DNA from: Davidsoniella eucalypti | Lineage: Eukaryota; Ascomycota; Sordariomycetes; Microascales; Ceratocystidaceae | DNA: 64,000 bases | Assembly (NCBI GenBank): GCA_004009845.1 | Contig: RMBW01000011.1 | Coordinates: 186,001-250,000, forward strand | Direction of reading: 5' to 3' | Part shown: positions 1 to 10,304 of the stretch, piece after piece | Position numbering within the stretch: position 1 is the first letter of the stretch | Layout of the letters: each line of letters opens with the position of its first letter | Position numbers and translations under genes: made by a program | Notes under the pieces: model-generated | What the model saw: only the letters and a program-made list of their open reading frames with translations | The model's database searches: none | Told to the model about the DNA's origin: nothing

Positions 1-1848
1 GGATCTTTGCTTGTGAGACAAGGCAGCTGTGATATTGAGCAGCATGAAGGGGGGTTCATTTTGCGTTTTTTTTCGGTATTTCCTTGTCGACGCTCACACT
101 CGTTGCTGGGGAATTCTTAATGGATTCATAGATGCTTCGATTTGTAAGATTTCGAAGGCCAAATTTTCTTAACCGGCATAAGGGGTACGCTAGGATCTTG
201 GTTGGTCCTGGCAGGGAAACAGGCTAGGCTTCTTGGTGACGAAAGATTGAAATCTGGGGACTCGGTAATGACAATATTTGAGAGAAAAGTCTGCCATACA
301 ACTTCCAGCAGCGAATAGTGACGTTTCTTCGTCAGAAGTTTTTTTTTTTCGGCTAGGCGAGGAAACATGAGAGGTTGTGTACTCTTGAACAACACAAACA
401 CACTAACGCTCTAGTTAACTCTATAATCTTATTTAATAAGTAACTAGCATTCTCAAAGTTTTCTTCCCTTCACTACTACCGGAAAAAAGCATCATCCTTT
501 CGAACTTGTAAGTTACTGTTTTAGTTTCACTGTACACAAATGGCCAGACATTGATTGGCTCATTTGACCCTTGTAGTGTAGTCTCATCATGAAATTTATG
601 ATCCTTTGAGCTTTACTCAACAAGATTGAATTTTCACCCAAGGTCCCAATCATAACTATGCATATGGTGTATAGTCCAGATTCATATCTTCAAGTTAGAA
701 ACTAACTGTTTTTAGTCTTGTTGTTAATACCTATATTGTATTTGGCGTCTTGTACAGATAGAATCGAAAACAAATCAAGTACTACTACATGAACATAGGG
801 AATCGCAGCTCTAACGTTTCCATGTGCCAACGTCAAGGATTTGAGGTTGTAATACGCAGGAATGGCAAAAAACATGGCTCGTCGCTGTAGAGAGGTAGGC
901 TGCCCATTTTGCCTTACATTGTATTATAATGTTATTTCAGGACCGATATCCTAGATACCAAGACATTGCATATCAAAATATGTAGCTCTATCAGTCCCTC
1001 ACGGCACATAAAGTAAAAAACGTGTCTATGCGAGATACAGTTGTAGAGATAGTGGCTACATGGGCTAGAGTATGGGGTATGTCCTGGTAAGGGGCTCACA
1101 GTTGTTCATTATGCATCTGCAAGTTACATATTCAGAGAACTTGATGAAATGAATGATCATGCTACTCTAGTTTACACATTCTTTGACTTGTATGAATACT
1201 GACATGGACGAATATTAAAGTTTCTACTAATGATACCACCTGAACATCATAACTAGTAGTTCACTATGTGACATCATTCAACTTACTATGAGCCATACAA
1301 GACGAGCAACTCTCTTAATCAGTTGGGTACGATCAGTTTACGGCCAGAATTTATGTCCATACCTAAAATCTGTAGAACTGTAATGCATCTTTGCTTGACG
1401 GGCCCCATAACCATAGTTGTACATTTGAGTTCTCAAATATTCGAGATTTCTTCATAGAAATCAATGCTAAAATGAGAAATAAATTTCCTCATTCGCTCAA
1501 GCTTGACCATTGAATTTGGTGTAATTTACATAGTTCAACTTTAGTTATATTTATTTCTTCTCTATAGTAAAGTCATTTTCTTTTTTATACCAAAATCTAC
1601 ATGTATTCGCCTGCTAAATTTGTATATGGAGTCTGTAAAAATAGCTTGGCCAATGGAAGCATAAGACTGATATCACTAAAGCAATTCAACCCTAAATCCT
1701 ATGGTGGTACGTTACGTGAAATATTGAGAAAATACTTATGGAATGTAGCACTTAAAAGAACATAGGTATACGGAGTAACTAAGGATTGCCGAGTCTATAC
1801 GTGATTATAAAACTATTATATTTTGTACTACACTTTTGGTGACCTGAT
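1..1848. other. gene-free AT-rich stretch
   Basis: I see no supportable gene here. The sequence is AT-rich with stop codons scattered in all frames. The short ORF on the minus strand near 126-401 has no family resemblance and poor codon structure. Confidence 0.5.
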
Positions 1849-2919
1849 TCAGGTAATTTCTGGCCAAAGTCCTGTGAACTGCTCGATATCTTCTAGAATA
1901 TATTGAATGGGTGTGATACAAGTCACTTCTGACTGAGTCTGGCCATGTCGATTGATTGGCCTACCCATCCAAGATATCACCGACGCCGCCTTCAGGATTG
2001 AAAGTCCTGAATCTGCTTTTGCGAAAATGGTAGTAAGCTCTTGATATTTAGTATGACCCAATGTCGTGATGTTATATGATCACCGATGAGAACGGGTCCA
2101 CTTTGAACTGCTTCGATTGATTTGTGGCACTGATGATAAGACCAATATTTTGGCCATTCTTGGCAACTAACTGTTTTTGCCCAGTTATTGCCTACATGTG
2201 ATCGCTAGGAATGTCGTGCTTCTGTAGTCGAAAGAAGCCATTTTCATCAACAGTAGAGTCAAGACTGGCCCCCATGGCCTTATTGCATATGCTACTTGTG
2301 CCTAGGTCAGATATGACCAGTACCATGTTCCCCAGAAGATGTTTTAGCAGCCACTGGCCTCCAATAATCAGCCAAGCCTGTCAATGTCATTCTCATTGAA
2401 ATATTACAATAGAGACTGGAATGGCAATGCCTCATGTACACCAGTTGGTACTGATATGAATAGTGACTTGGTACTGATATGAATAGTGTCTTGGTACTGA
2501 TATGAATAGTGTCTTGGTACTGATATGAATAGTGTCTTGGTACTGATATGAATAGTGTCTTGGTACTGATATGAATAGTGTCTTGGGCTCGGCACGGTAA
2601 TGGAACCGCCAATGCCTGCCACGAGCATCTCTGGCCTTCTCGATTGCACTGAATTGATCAGGTGAAACATCTAAAAGAAAATAGGGTTAGTAAAGAAAGT
2701 TGCAAATAAAGTCAAACAAGGTATCTCACCTTCAACAATTAGAAAATCTCCAGTAATGCTGTCAAGTTCATTGAATAAGTCGCGGGTACGTCGTATACAC
2801 TTTATTTGCATCTGATAAACAAGTAGAAGACGAGAGGCTGTGACCAGCTGGAGAAAGTTGTAGAAAGTTGTAGAAGGGTCCGTTCCATGACGTTTCAATG
2901 GAGCAAATGACTGTTCCAA
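1849..2919 (-). pseudogene. broken gene, unknown fungal family
   Basis: This is read on the minus strand. An open stretch (2919 down to about 2735) ends in a convincing intron: donor GTGAGAT, branch CTAACC, acceptor TTTTAG just before 2670. Splicing joins ...FLIVE to DVSPDQFSAIEKARDARG and then RHWRFHYRAEPKTLFISVP, which reads like a real protein. The frame then enters six 23-bp tandem units and leaves in a different frame (...ISVPTGVHEALPFQSLL, then stop). Below it, peptide-like stretches such as STVDENGFFRLQKHD (about 2260-2210) and NIGLIISATNQSKQFKVD (about 2150-2095) are separated by stops and frame changes. I do not recognise the family. Decay plus repeat expansion is the simplest reading. 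The exact limits are uncertain. Confidence 0.45.
2445..2582. repeat. six tandem copies of a 23-bp unit
   Basis: The unit TTGGTACTGATATGAATAGTGTC is repeated exactly at 2468, 2491, 2514, 2537 and 2560. A first copy at 2445 differs by one base (GAC for GTC). Because 23 is not a multiple of three, successive units are read in successive frames. Three units give a 23-residue peptide period on the minus strand, and more than one frame stays open. The array lies inside the broken gene of 1849-2919. Confidence 0.95.
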
Positions 2920-4352
2920 CTACTCTTCGCAATGCATTTGCTTACTTCATATCATTCAAAGCCAACTAGAGACAACTGGCATAAGCCAGAGAGGAAGATT
3001 GCTCATTGTGTAATGACTCTTCACTGGTATCTTGAGGATGCAAAGCATAGCATTTTTTGCGTCTAGAGTGAGCCTTTGGGTTCCTTGGCCAACTAGAATT
3101 CGACTACTTGATGGCTGGTGAGTCCCAGTATACCGGGTGCTGCCTCAGACTCGCTAAGTCAAGCTTTGTCGGTCTTATTCAATACGATATCCAGATAGTG
3201 GGAGTCCAGGTTGCGAATGGGATAAATGTATCTCAATCAATGCTAGAATTGAGTAATGTGACAAGACGATTGCTCAAATCAGGACATCTATCATCGACAA
3301 TAGAATGTTAACTCGAAGTTGAAAGTATCATCCTAGCGGGATATGCACGCACCTTGGGCTTCCAGACGGACATATATGTCCGTGCTCCGAGACGAGGTGT
3401 ACCGTTTAAGCCGAGGAAATAGAAATCAAAATCAGCTTAAGCTGGCTTGGGAAACTTGCCAAAGATGTGGCCATAGTCTCGGGAAAAGAATCATGTGTGG
3501 ACTGAAGCGGACTAGAACATAGTTTCAAGGCATATTAGACGGGATTCAAAGGCAGTGATAGAATTAGATGTACTTACTCAGACTCAAGTACCGGGACAGG
3601 ATATTTTATTTGCCGCTGAAATCATAAATAGCTTTTGCTGTTGAAGTGCCATGGTCCGCAATTGGTGGTGGGTGTAGTTTTGATGGCTTGAAAAGAATGG
3701 TCATGTTGATATGTGTTGCAGTGATGCCACTTGGCATGTTGGTAGCTCGTTCAAGTTCAAATGAGAAGATTGTAGAAAGATACCAAGGGTTTCATCAATT
3801 TTGATGGGTTTCCTGATAATGTTGTTGTTGGAAAGAAAATGGGAAATGGGACAATTGAAACAAAGTACATATTTGTTTCAATGTTTTCTATTTCTGATTA
3901 ATTGGCAACTAGTTGTAAACAAACAAGATCTATAAGTAGTGATTACCTCATGATTGCTACATTTTCGTTGGCTGTTGCCACACTCTATAGCTGGAACTAA
4001 TCATCTTCTCTTGACAGAAAGTTGTTTGTTGTTATGTTGAAATATGAAGCGAATCTATAAACAAGAAAGAATGTCATAAATTGAAGGAATATCATTACAG
4101 AAATAGTGACAAGAAATAAGACAAGAAAAAAAGGTGTATTGAAGATAAATAATTACATCGAACTTTTTTGTAACCCTAATAAAATACCACCTCTTTGGGC
4201 TTCACAAAACAGCTCCGTATCAAACGGACACTGTACCAAAGCCCAGGCTTAACGCAAACTAAGTTTTATATATCTTAGTATACCAATCATGTGTCACGCT
4301 AGTTATACTAACAAGGCTAATGAGCGAGAATGGAAAGCGACGACTAGCACTA
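2920..4352. other. intergenic, no gene seen
   Basis: No reading frame here has family resemblance or an intron pattern. The plus-strand ORF near 3108-3311 lacks any supporting signal. The stretch closest to 4352 lies downstream of the helix-turn-helix gene and would hold its 3' end. Confidence 0.5.
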
Positions 4353-5339
4353 TTAGCGATATTGCTGATTAAATTTGTCTGTATGGTGAAGTGAAGTTTG
4401 CGCAGGAAAGGATGCTGAATGAGCAACAGGGGCTGTATAAGCCCAGGGTTCAGTCGCAGGCTTAGAACTATAGACAGCGGAGGGGTCATTGACGTAGTAG
4501 TGAGGCTGTTGATGGATATTTTGCTGGTGATCTTGAAGCGTGTTCGTATACACGTGGGCTGATCTACGATCACCGGCAGGGTCTTGGATAGGCGGTAAGT
4601 CAATGCCATAAGGCTGATTATAAGGAATGTGTTCCTGGCCATAGCCATGGCTTGGTCCTGCTTGAGCATAATAGTGTTCTTCTGGTATACCCGACGCAGA
4701 GGATAGAAGGTCCGCATGGTGGTAAGCGGCAGTTGCGGCCATAGGCACGGCAGAGCTACTATCAGTTGCCAAGTGGTCGAGACTACGAGAAGTACGAGTA
4801 CCCGGATTGTTACTGGTATCCGTGTTGAAGACTTGTCTCGTGTTAACCTGTTGTCGCGGTTGCTGAACAAGTCTAGTCGGCCTGGCTTGATCCAACCGGG
4901 CATTCTCTTCGTTGATAACGTTCTGTGCGAGCATTTCGGCTTCTACTCGCAGTGTGGCCATGTTGCGCTGGACGGTGCGAATAGAGCATGTACAGTTAGC
5001 CATGTTGATAAGCTGCTCTGCCGTTGCAGTTGGCGACAGGATCAAGGCGAGACGTAGACGTGTAGCTACGTCTTCATTGATGGCCGAAGGACGGCCAGGG
5101 CGGACATGAGACGAAGCGTTACCAGTCGTAGAAGAGCGGGTACGTCCTAACGTGGAATCTGTGTCGTTGGACGTGCCCCAGGAAGATGAAGTGTAGTTAG
5201 TGTTGTTGTGTCGGTTCTGGGAAGCATTGAGACACCCTTTTGAAACAATCTCAAAGATTTCTCGACGGTCTTGTTCCGTCAGTGTGGACGGTGTGAGATA
5301 TGCGAATCTGCTGTGGCCAGTCTCACGTGTTGGTCTCAT
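4353..5339 (-). CDS. HTH-like protein with a Gln/Tyr/His-rich tail, unknown
   Basis: This is an intronless ORF of 328 residues whose ATG at 5339 is the first in frame. Residues about 20-35 form a short charged helix. After a Ser/Thr/Asn-rich linker, residues about 81-138 begin with PGRPSAINEDVATRLRLAL and continue through SIRTVQRNM. This is the layout of a homeodomain-like helix-turn-helix of the kind found at the N-terminus of transposases and in some transcription factors. The remaining 190 residues are low-complexity (Gln, His, Tyr, Pro, Ser) with repeated PYG, HYY and QQN patches, like an activation or interaction region. No DDE catalytic domain follows. An orphan or domesticated DNA-binding protein is my inference; I know no named orthologue. 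An overlapping ORF at 4259-4903 is a shadow frame. Confidence 0.6.
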   Translation of the reverse strand: MRPTRETGHSRFAYLTPSTLTEQDRREIFEIVSKGCLNASQNRHNNTNYTSSSWGTSNDTDSTLGRTRSSTTGNASSHVRPGRPSAINEDVATRLRLALILSPTATAEQLINMANCTCSIRTVQRNMATLRVEAEMLAQNVINEENARLDQARPTRLVQQPRQQVNTRQVFNTDTSNNPGTRTSRSLDHLATDSSSAVPMAATAAYHHADLLSSASGIPEEHYYAQAGPSHGYGQEHIPYNQPYGIDLPPIQDPAGDRRSAHVYTNTLQDHQQNIHQQPHYYVNDPSAVYSSKPATEPWAYTAPVAHSASFPAQTSLHHTDKFNQQYR

Positions 5340-7330
5340 GGTGATAGATTTGAATGGGGAGGAGATATCGGAAGTGTGTAAAGAGATGCTGATATGGAAG
5401 TTGTCTTCACTATATGACTGTGGAATATTGAACAGAAAAGAGAGGTGATGTTGCTATATATCAAATATACCAGAGGTCAAATCAAAGAGAATCGTGGGAC
5501 ACTAACAAGATGGCTGGACGATACCTTTAAGGTATCATCATAATGTATCTCGCTCGGTCTTTTCTCTCACTAGGACGCATATATCACATACATCTATAAT
5601 TCCAACAATGTCAAGGGTCGGCGTATCAAAGTTTACCAACGGCATATCATAACCCTCTTCGGCATCGTCAATACGCGAAGTATGTATATAGCATTGTGCC
5701 TACCCGGACTTCTCATTGGTCATCCCTTCCTTGTTATCACAAATAACACTTAGTCTTCAACTACAAAACAATCTTGCCATCTGAACAAAAACAAATACGG
5801 TAGAGGCAATGGTTTTTGTCGCAGCATCAGTTGTGTGGGCATGTTGAGCTGACTGATATAGTTTTGGGCAGTATACAATAGTCGTCATAGAGTGAGGGAA
5901 CCCAGTTAGAAGTGGTAATGGTATTGGTAAGGGGTGACATATCGAAGGTGAATTCAGCTATGATGGAGATACATTGTAGATTCCAATTAGAACGGCATCA
6001 GATCAAACTCAAGTGTGTGCAGGATAACTAGTCAGCCAACTATCAAAGTAACAGAATGATTTCCATAGTCTCGCAAACTGAGATTGTGCAAATAGCGAGT
6101 ATTAAGCAAGGTTATTCATATTTCCACTAAAGTTATGTATCTCTCACGTTGGATAATTATACAGCATGGATAGCTAGTTATATTGGCTGGTTAACTAGTT
6201 GAGCATAAATATGCAACTATACATTGTAAGTAGTTGAAGGACGGCATTAAATCAATAATATAAGTCAAGTATAATCAGCTTTATTTTCTTCGCTTACTTG
6301 ATTTACACGAGAGTAGGGACAAACTGGGGGTTTCAGAGAAGGAAATAAACGAAAATGAAAAACGAATCAAACAAAAAAAACAACTGTATTTCCAATGGTC
6401 GTCTAATGTTGAATCAGCAAGAGAATCTCATTTTTTTTCATGGGTAAATTGCCACTGTCATTTTGAATCTACAATGGCATTCTTCAGATCTATCTGCGTT
6501 ACCTTTATGCACAGTAATTTGTCAATATCAGACTAATCAGATTCTCTCAGTTTTGTCGGGATGCCCCAAAACGATAGCGTAGGAAAAGGAGAAAAACGAG
6601 AGGGAAAGATGTGGCGTGAGGAAAGGGGATGACATGAGGCCGTCAGCTATACCAGTAGTATTTGGCAAGATGATACAGAAGCCATATGATGAAGAGTTGG
6701 ACAGCAAAAAAGCAAAAATCAAAGCATTAGCTGCTTAGTTATAGGCTAAAGAAGCTGGAACACAGTAGATGATTGATGCCCAGCTAGTGCTGCTGTACTT
6801 TGAAAGCTAAAAAGATCAGCTGAATGCACTTGACAAGTGATAGGTTGTTCACATCAATCTCCTTCCAGCTTCGCATAAGCATATTTCGATCACATCTCCC
6901 CGCTGCTCTTTCTCCTCTGGTTATTTTTGCTGGCCTGTTTTCATTCTTCTCAAGTTCAAATGCTCTAGTTATCTGATTCAGAGCAATTGATTGCCACACC
7001 AGACGATATTGTCGCTTCTGGCTCCTTCATGCAGGCTGCCATAATATAGACCAAGCCACCCTAACCTAGGCTCGAGATCTCGATGCCATATCGGCATAAG
7101 ACCATCTTAGATCCGATGCAAGGCAATCTACATCGAAAGCCATGTATAACAAACGCTAAAATGCTGATCACAGACCAAATGCGAGCTTTGGTGTCAGACG
7201 GACCTTGGCCCGGGAAATACAAATTAACGATGTAGCTCCTAGAGCATCATGTCGATGCTTTCCTCTTTCTGTACTTCCAACCCTCTATTGTGATAGCTCA
7301 GTCACAAAACCGAGAACCCGGTCACACGGG
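5340..7330. other. intergenic, promoter side of the HTH gene
   Basis: No gene is supported in this stretch. It is AT-rich, with short ORFs only. The first few hundred bases are expected to hold the promoter of the minus-strand gene ending at 5339, and the last few hundred that of the plus-strand gene at 7331. I could assign no specific site. Confidence 0.45.
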
Positions 7331-8260
7331 ATGTGTCCCAAAGCAGAAAAGAGCAGCATGTCTGTCTCGAAAGTTTCAACGCCCATATTCTGGACCTCAG
7401 CCCGTCAAGGATTTGCGGACAATGTGCCTATAGCTGTAATCCCACGTCAGATCGTGATCCTCCCTCCTCAGCTGCAACATACCGTCCGATACGCTCTACG
7501 CCGCCATTTCACGTTGCATCCAGCCTTCAACAACCGCTTACGCACGGCTTTTGGGATCCCTACTCCCGAGCCGCTCCTACGCCGGGCCTGCACTGTGCGC
7601 AGCGTGTGTTTCCCACTGATCTCCGGGCCTGTGTGCCGCCAGTGCGGCGCCATATGTGAGCTTATGAACCATTATGCAAGCGCCAGTTCCAGTACAGAGG
7701 ATGCGCGGCGTCGGATAGTTCCTGTCAACAGCGACGATCAGCCTCGGGACGTCTACCCAGGGACCGATAATCCATCGCAGCTGAGAAACTACTGGTACTG
7801 TCGAGAGGGCCATCCCGACCGCATCGCCGCGTATGACGACGAGATAGGCATTCTACCTGAAAACCCACGCTACTACTGTGGCTTGACGGCGCGTGCTTTG
7901 GTCGACCCCCATGTGGACGGAGACAGCGTCTACTATCGTTGTGCAGCAGGTGGTTGCGGATACGTCCGAGACTGGCCCAAAGACAAACTGCCACTGCCAG
8001 CCACTAGCCTGGGCTTAGAGATTGAGGAGAAGCTGTTCCTGCATGACGATGACGGCGCAGACTATGTCGAGGACGTGTTTGGTCCATGCGAACGGCTGCC
8101 TCAGCAGGCCCAAAACGAACATGGCGAAGGGTTGCCAGCCATCAGCGTACGCTACATGGAACTACGAAACGGCGATGTGGTGGAAATTCATGGTGAAGAG
8201 CAGAACGACTCGGATGTGTTTCACCGGGAATCGCGCCCCCGGGCATTCAGCTTTAGTTAA
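7331..8260 (+). CDS. GRF-like zinc-binding protein, unknown function
   Basis: The predicted protein is 309 residues. The frame is open from 7205, but that start is TTG; the first in-frame ATG is 7331. A CRQCG knuckle lies near residue 105. Around residues 160-220 comes a region with YWYCREGHPD, NPRYYCG and then VYYRCAAGGCGYVRDW. The order C-G ... YYRC ... CGY..W resembles the GRF zinc finger, which binds single-stranded nucleic acid in topoisomerase III and APE2-type proteins, although the first CxC pair is incomplete. The tail is acidic (DDDGADYVEDVF). Third codon positions are rich in C and G, unlike the flanking DNA, which supports coding. No catalytic domain is visible. The function is unassigned. 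Confidence 0.6.
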   Translation: MCPKAEKSSMSVSKVSTPIFWTSARQGFADNVPIAVIPRQIVILPPQLQHTVRYALRRHFTLHPAFNNRLRTAFGIPTPEPLLRRACTVRSVCFPLISGPVCRQCGAICELMNHYASASSSTEDARRRIVPVNSDDQPRDVYPGTDNPSQLRNYWYCREGHPDRIAAYDDEIGILPENPRYYCGLTARALVDPHVDGDSVYYRCAAGGCGYVRDWPKDKLPLPATSLGLEIEEKLFLHDDDGADYVEDVFGPCERLPQQAQNEHGEGLPAISVRYMELRNGDVVEIHGEEQNDSDVFHRESRPRAFSFS

Positions 8261-8319
8261 ACTCGGTAATGCTTCGAATCTTCTAGGCTGCTAGTTTAGG
8301 CTGCTAAGAGGGCTATATA

Positions 8320-8721
8320 ATGGCAAATGGGCTCAGCTACCTCGGTGTTTTGGGGGCGATAGCAGCAAAAATGCACTGCAAAGTTCAAGGCTGCCATTTT
8401 ACCTCACATGTGGCAAAACAAAGAACTTTAATTTTCATTGGCGGGCACAGGGCTAAGCATGAAGAAAAGTGGTTGAGGCGGCATGACATGCAATTCATGT
8501 GCTCTGATTCAGCTTTATACTTTTTAGATAGACATGACCAATACACAATAAAACCCCCATGTCCATCACTGTATTCGTCTTTTACTACGAAATATCAACA
8601 GGCACAAATGATGCAGCTACTAGATAGATTGACATTGAAAGAGTCTGAACAACTGAATGCATTTATAGATGGTAAGATAGTAGAAACAATAGCAGTGGCA
8701 GCAGTATCGAGAAAGTGCTGA
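8320..8721 (+). CDS. doubtful ORF with a Cys/His-rich start
   Basis: This ORF encodes 133 residues from an ATG 60 bases after the upstream stop codon. The start of the peptide contains CKVQGCHFTSH and later GGHRAKHEEKWLRRHD, a Cys/His pattern that might once have bound zinc. Codon usage is AT-rich and unlike the preceding gene. It may be an orphan, a decayed fragment, or the 3' UTR of the preceding gene. No family is recognised. Confidence 0.25.
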   Translation: MANGLSYLGVLGAIAAKMHCKVQGCHFTSHVAKQRTLIFIGGHRAKHEEKWLRRHDMQFMCSDSALYFLDRHDQYTIKPPCPSLYSSFTTKYQQAQMMQLLDRLTLKESEQLNAFIDGKIVETIAVAAVSRKC

Positions 8722-8852
8722 GAATATGTATGTGACTATGCTGTCTGAAAGCTGCCACCCAAAAGCCACTGGACGTTAAGAAAACACTTCGTGCCACGAT
8801 ATAGAAGAGTAGCTATAAAAATATTTGTAAAGCATGCCCATCGAGGGGTCAT

Positions 8853-9785
8853 TTAATCGAACTATGGCCGGTGTTAGAACCACACAAATCAAGATATATA
8901 TCGCAGAATCAGTGACTTACAGGTGTTAAGAAAGACTCGGCAACGAAACGTGCGCGGGCATTGAGCTACAAAAATCATGTTAATACATCATCCCATAGTC
9001 AAGAAATAAACTTGTCAGTATCGTTTCCGACTTACGAAGAGCTTCATTTCCGAGATCTCTTTGTCGACCTCCTCCATGAACTGGATGATGAAATCCACCA
9101 GCTTGTGCTTCAGCATTTCTTCCGTGTGGAAATTGGTGATCAAGAACGAGATGTCGTAGCCCTTGATTGGCTTGCGACGCAAGATGAAGAACGACTCAGC
9201 ACGCTGTGTCAGGAAACGTGTGAACTTGTGTACCAGAATCTGCTCGATCTCATCGGCCTGCTTGATCTTTATGCTGATGCGCACCGAGTTGATGCTAGGC
9301 TCGATCAGCACGCGCTCGTTCTCGTTTCGCGCAATCGTTAGTGGCGTCAGCAAGACTTCGGGTGATGTGCGTGCTTCGATTTCGGGCACGTTGTGCCGCT
9401 CAGAAACTTGCGACGCAAAGTTGGATAGCGTCAGCGCGGCTGTCAGCGAGCTGCGCACGCATTGCAAGTATGGACGAAGAGATTGAGACTGGTTGAAGGC
9501 AAGGACTGGTGTTAGCGCAAGATATCATCCGTATAGATGGAGGTGGAGCTCATGACAGGCTCATAATCGGCATTGTGAAGGCATCGTGAAGCTTCCGTCT
9601 AGCGGAACGTTTGGCCCCGGAGAACCCGGAGGCGGTTTCGATACCGTAGATACGATCACAGTCGGGTAATACCAAGTCGGGGATCACCACAGTAAGCGAT
9701 GGACAGGTGGCATGGATAGTCGAGATAGGTAGGCTTGCAACAGAGAAGATGGAGGGGGGGATAGATGTATCGTTGCACGCACCAT
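8853..9785 (-). CDS. ARPC4: ARPC4, 20-kDa subunit of the Arp2/3 complex
   Basis: Arp2/3 nucleates branched actin filaments at endocytic sites, and this subunit forms its core with ARPC2. The main exon (9488-9036) encodes SQSLRPYLQCVRSSLTAAL through MEEVDKEISEMKLF, which is near diagnostic. The proposed model is unusual. Exon 1 is only the ATG (9785-9783), with donor GTGCGT and the acceptor at 9489. Exon 3 (8965-8921) encodes LNARARFVAESFLTP. Exon 4 (8861-8853) is TTC GAT TAA, after branch CTAAC and acceptor CATAG. The total is 169 residues, the normal family length, and every junction is in frame. Without the last splice the protein would read on to VSH and stop at 8909. The gene is divergent from SF3A1, with 519 bp between the starts. 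Confidence 0.93.
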
Positions 9786-10304
9786 AATTGCTAGTTGGCA
9801 AGTTCAATTCTGTCGGATTTTCCTTCCACAGGGAAAGATGAATGCTAGGCTTCGACGCAAGCCTAGAGTGAGTAACAGTTAAAGAGATCAAGCTTCAATT
9901 CGTCAGAGTATGAAGAAAGTATCAATTAGCTAGCTTCAAGCTGTCGAATCAATGACGACACGAAAGCTCAGCCCAGCTACAACTTCACTGTGTAGGGTCA
10001 TTAACCCTTATATTATGCGTTAAGTGGGGTCTTCTCATATACTTGGTCACGTGTAACCGTGGTGATTTTAGTCGGATAAGATTCAGCCTTCCCTACGGAA
10101 AAACTTAATATGAGCGCGAGGCTGAACGACATACTACCAAGTTGCGTCGTTAGAAGTCCCCATTCTTCCAATCTTCGCAAAGTGCTCTAATACCGGTGGC
10201 TACGTCCCTGACTCCATATTTTCACGACTTCTTAATTTCGCAATTGTCTCAATCAACACCCGAACAATACGTGCTCGCCATAAACGCGTTTCGAGAAACA
10301 CATC
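9786..10304. promoter_or_regulatory. divergent promoter of ARPC4 and SF3A1
   Basis: The 519 bp between the two start codons must hold both promoters. A TCACGTG element lies at 10047-10053, close to the middle. No other coding potential was found here. Confidence 0.6.

Noticed and set aside
2211..2399. Plus-strand ORF beside the tandem repeat
   Set aside because: Opposite strand of the broken gene, with no signal of its own.
4259..4903. 214-codon ORF overlapping the HTH gene on the same strand
   Set aside because: It is a different frame of the same coding DNA. The 328-residue frame has the ATG and the domain-like block.
9163..9486. Plus-strand ORF opposite ARPC4
   Set aside because: Shadow of the ARPC4 exon; no independent support.
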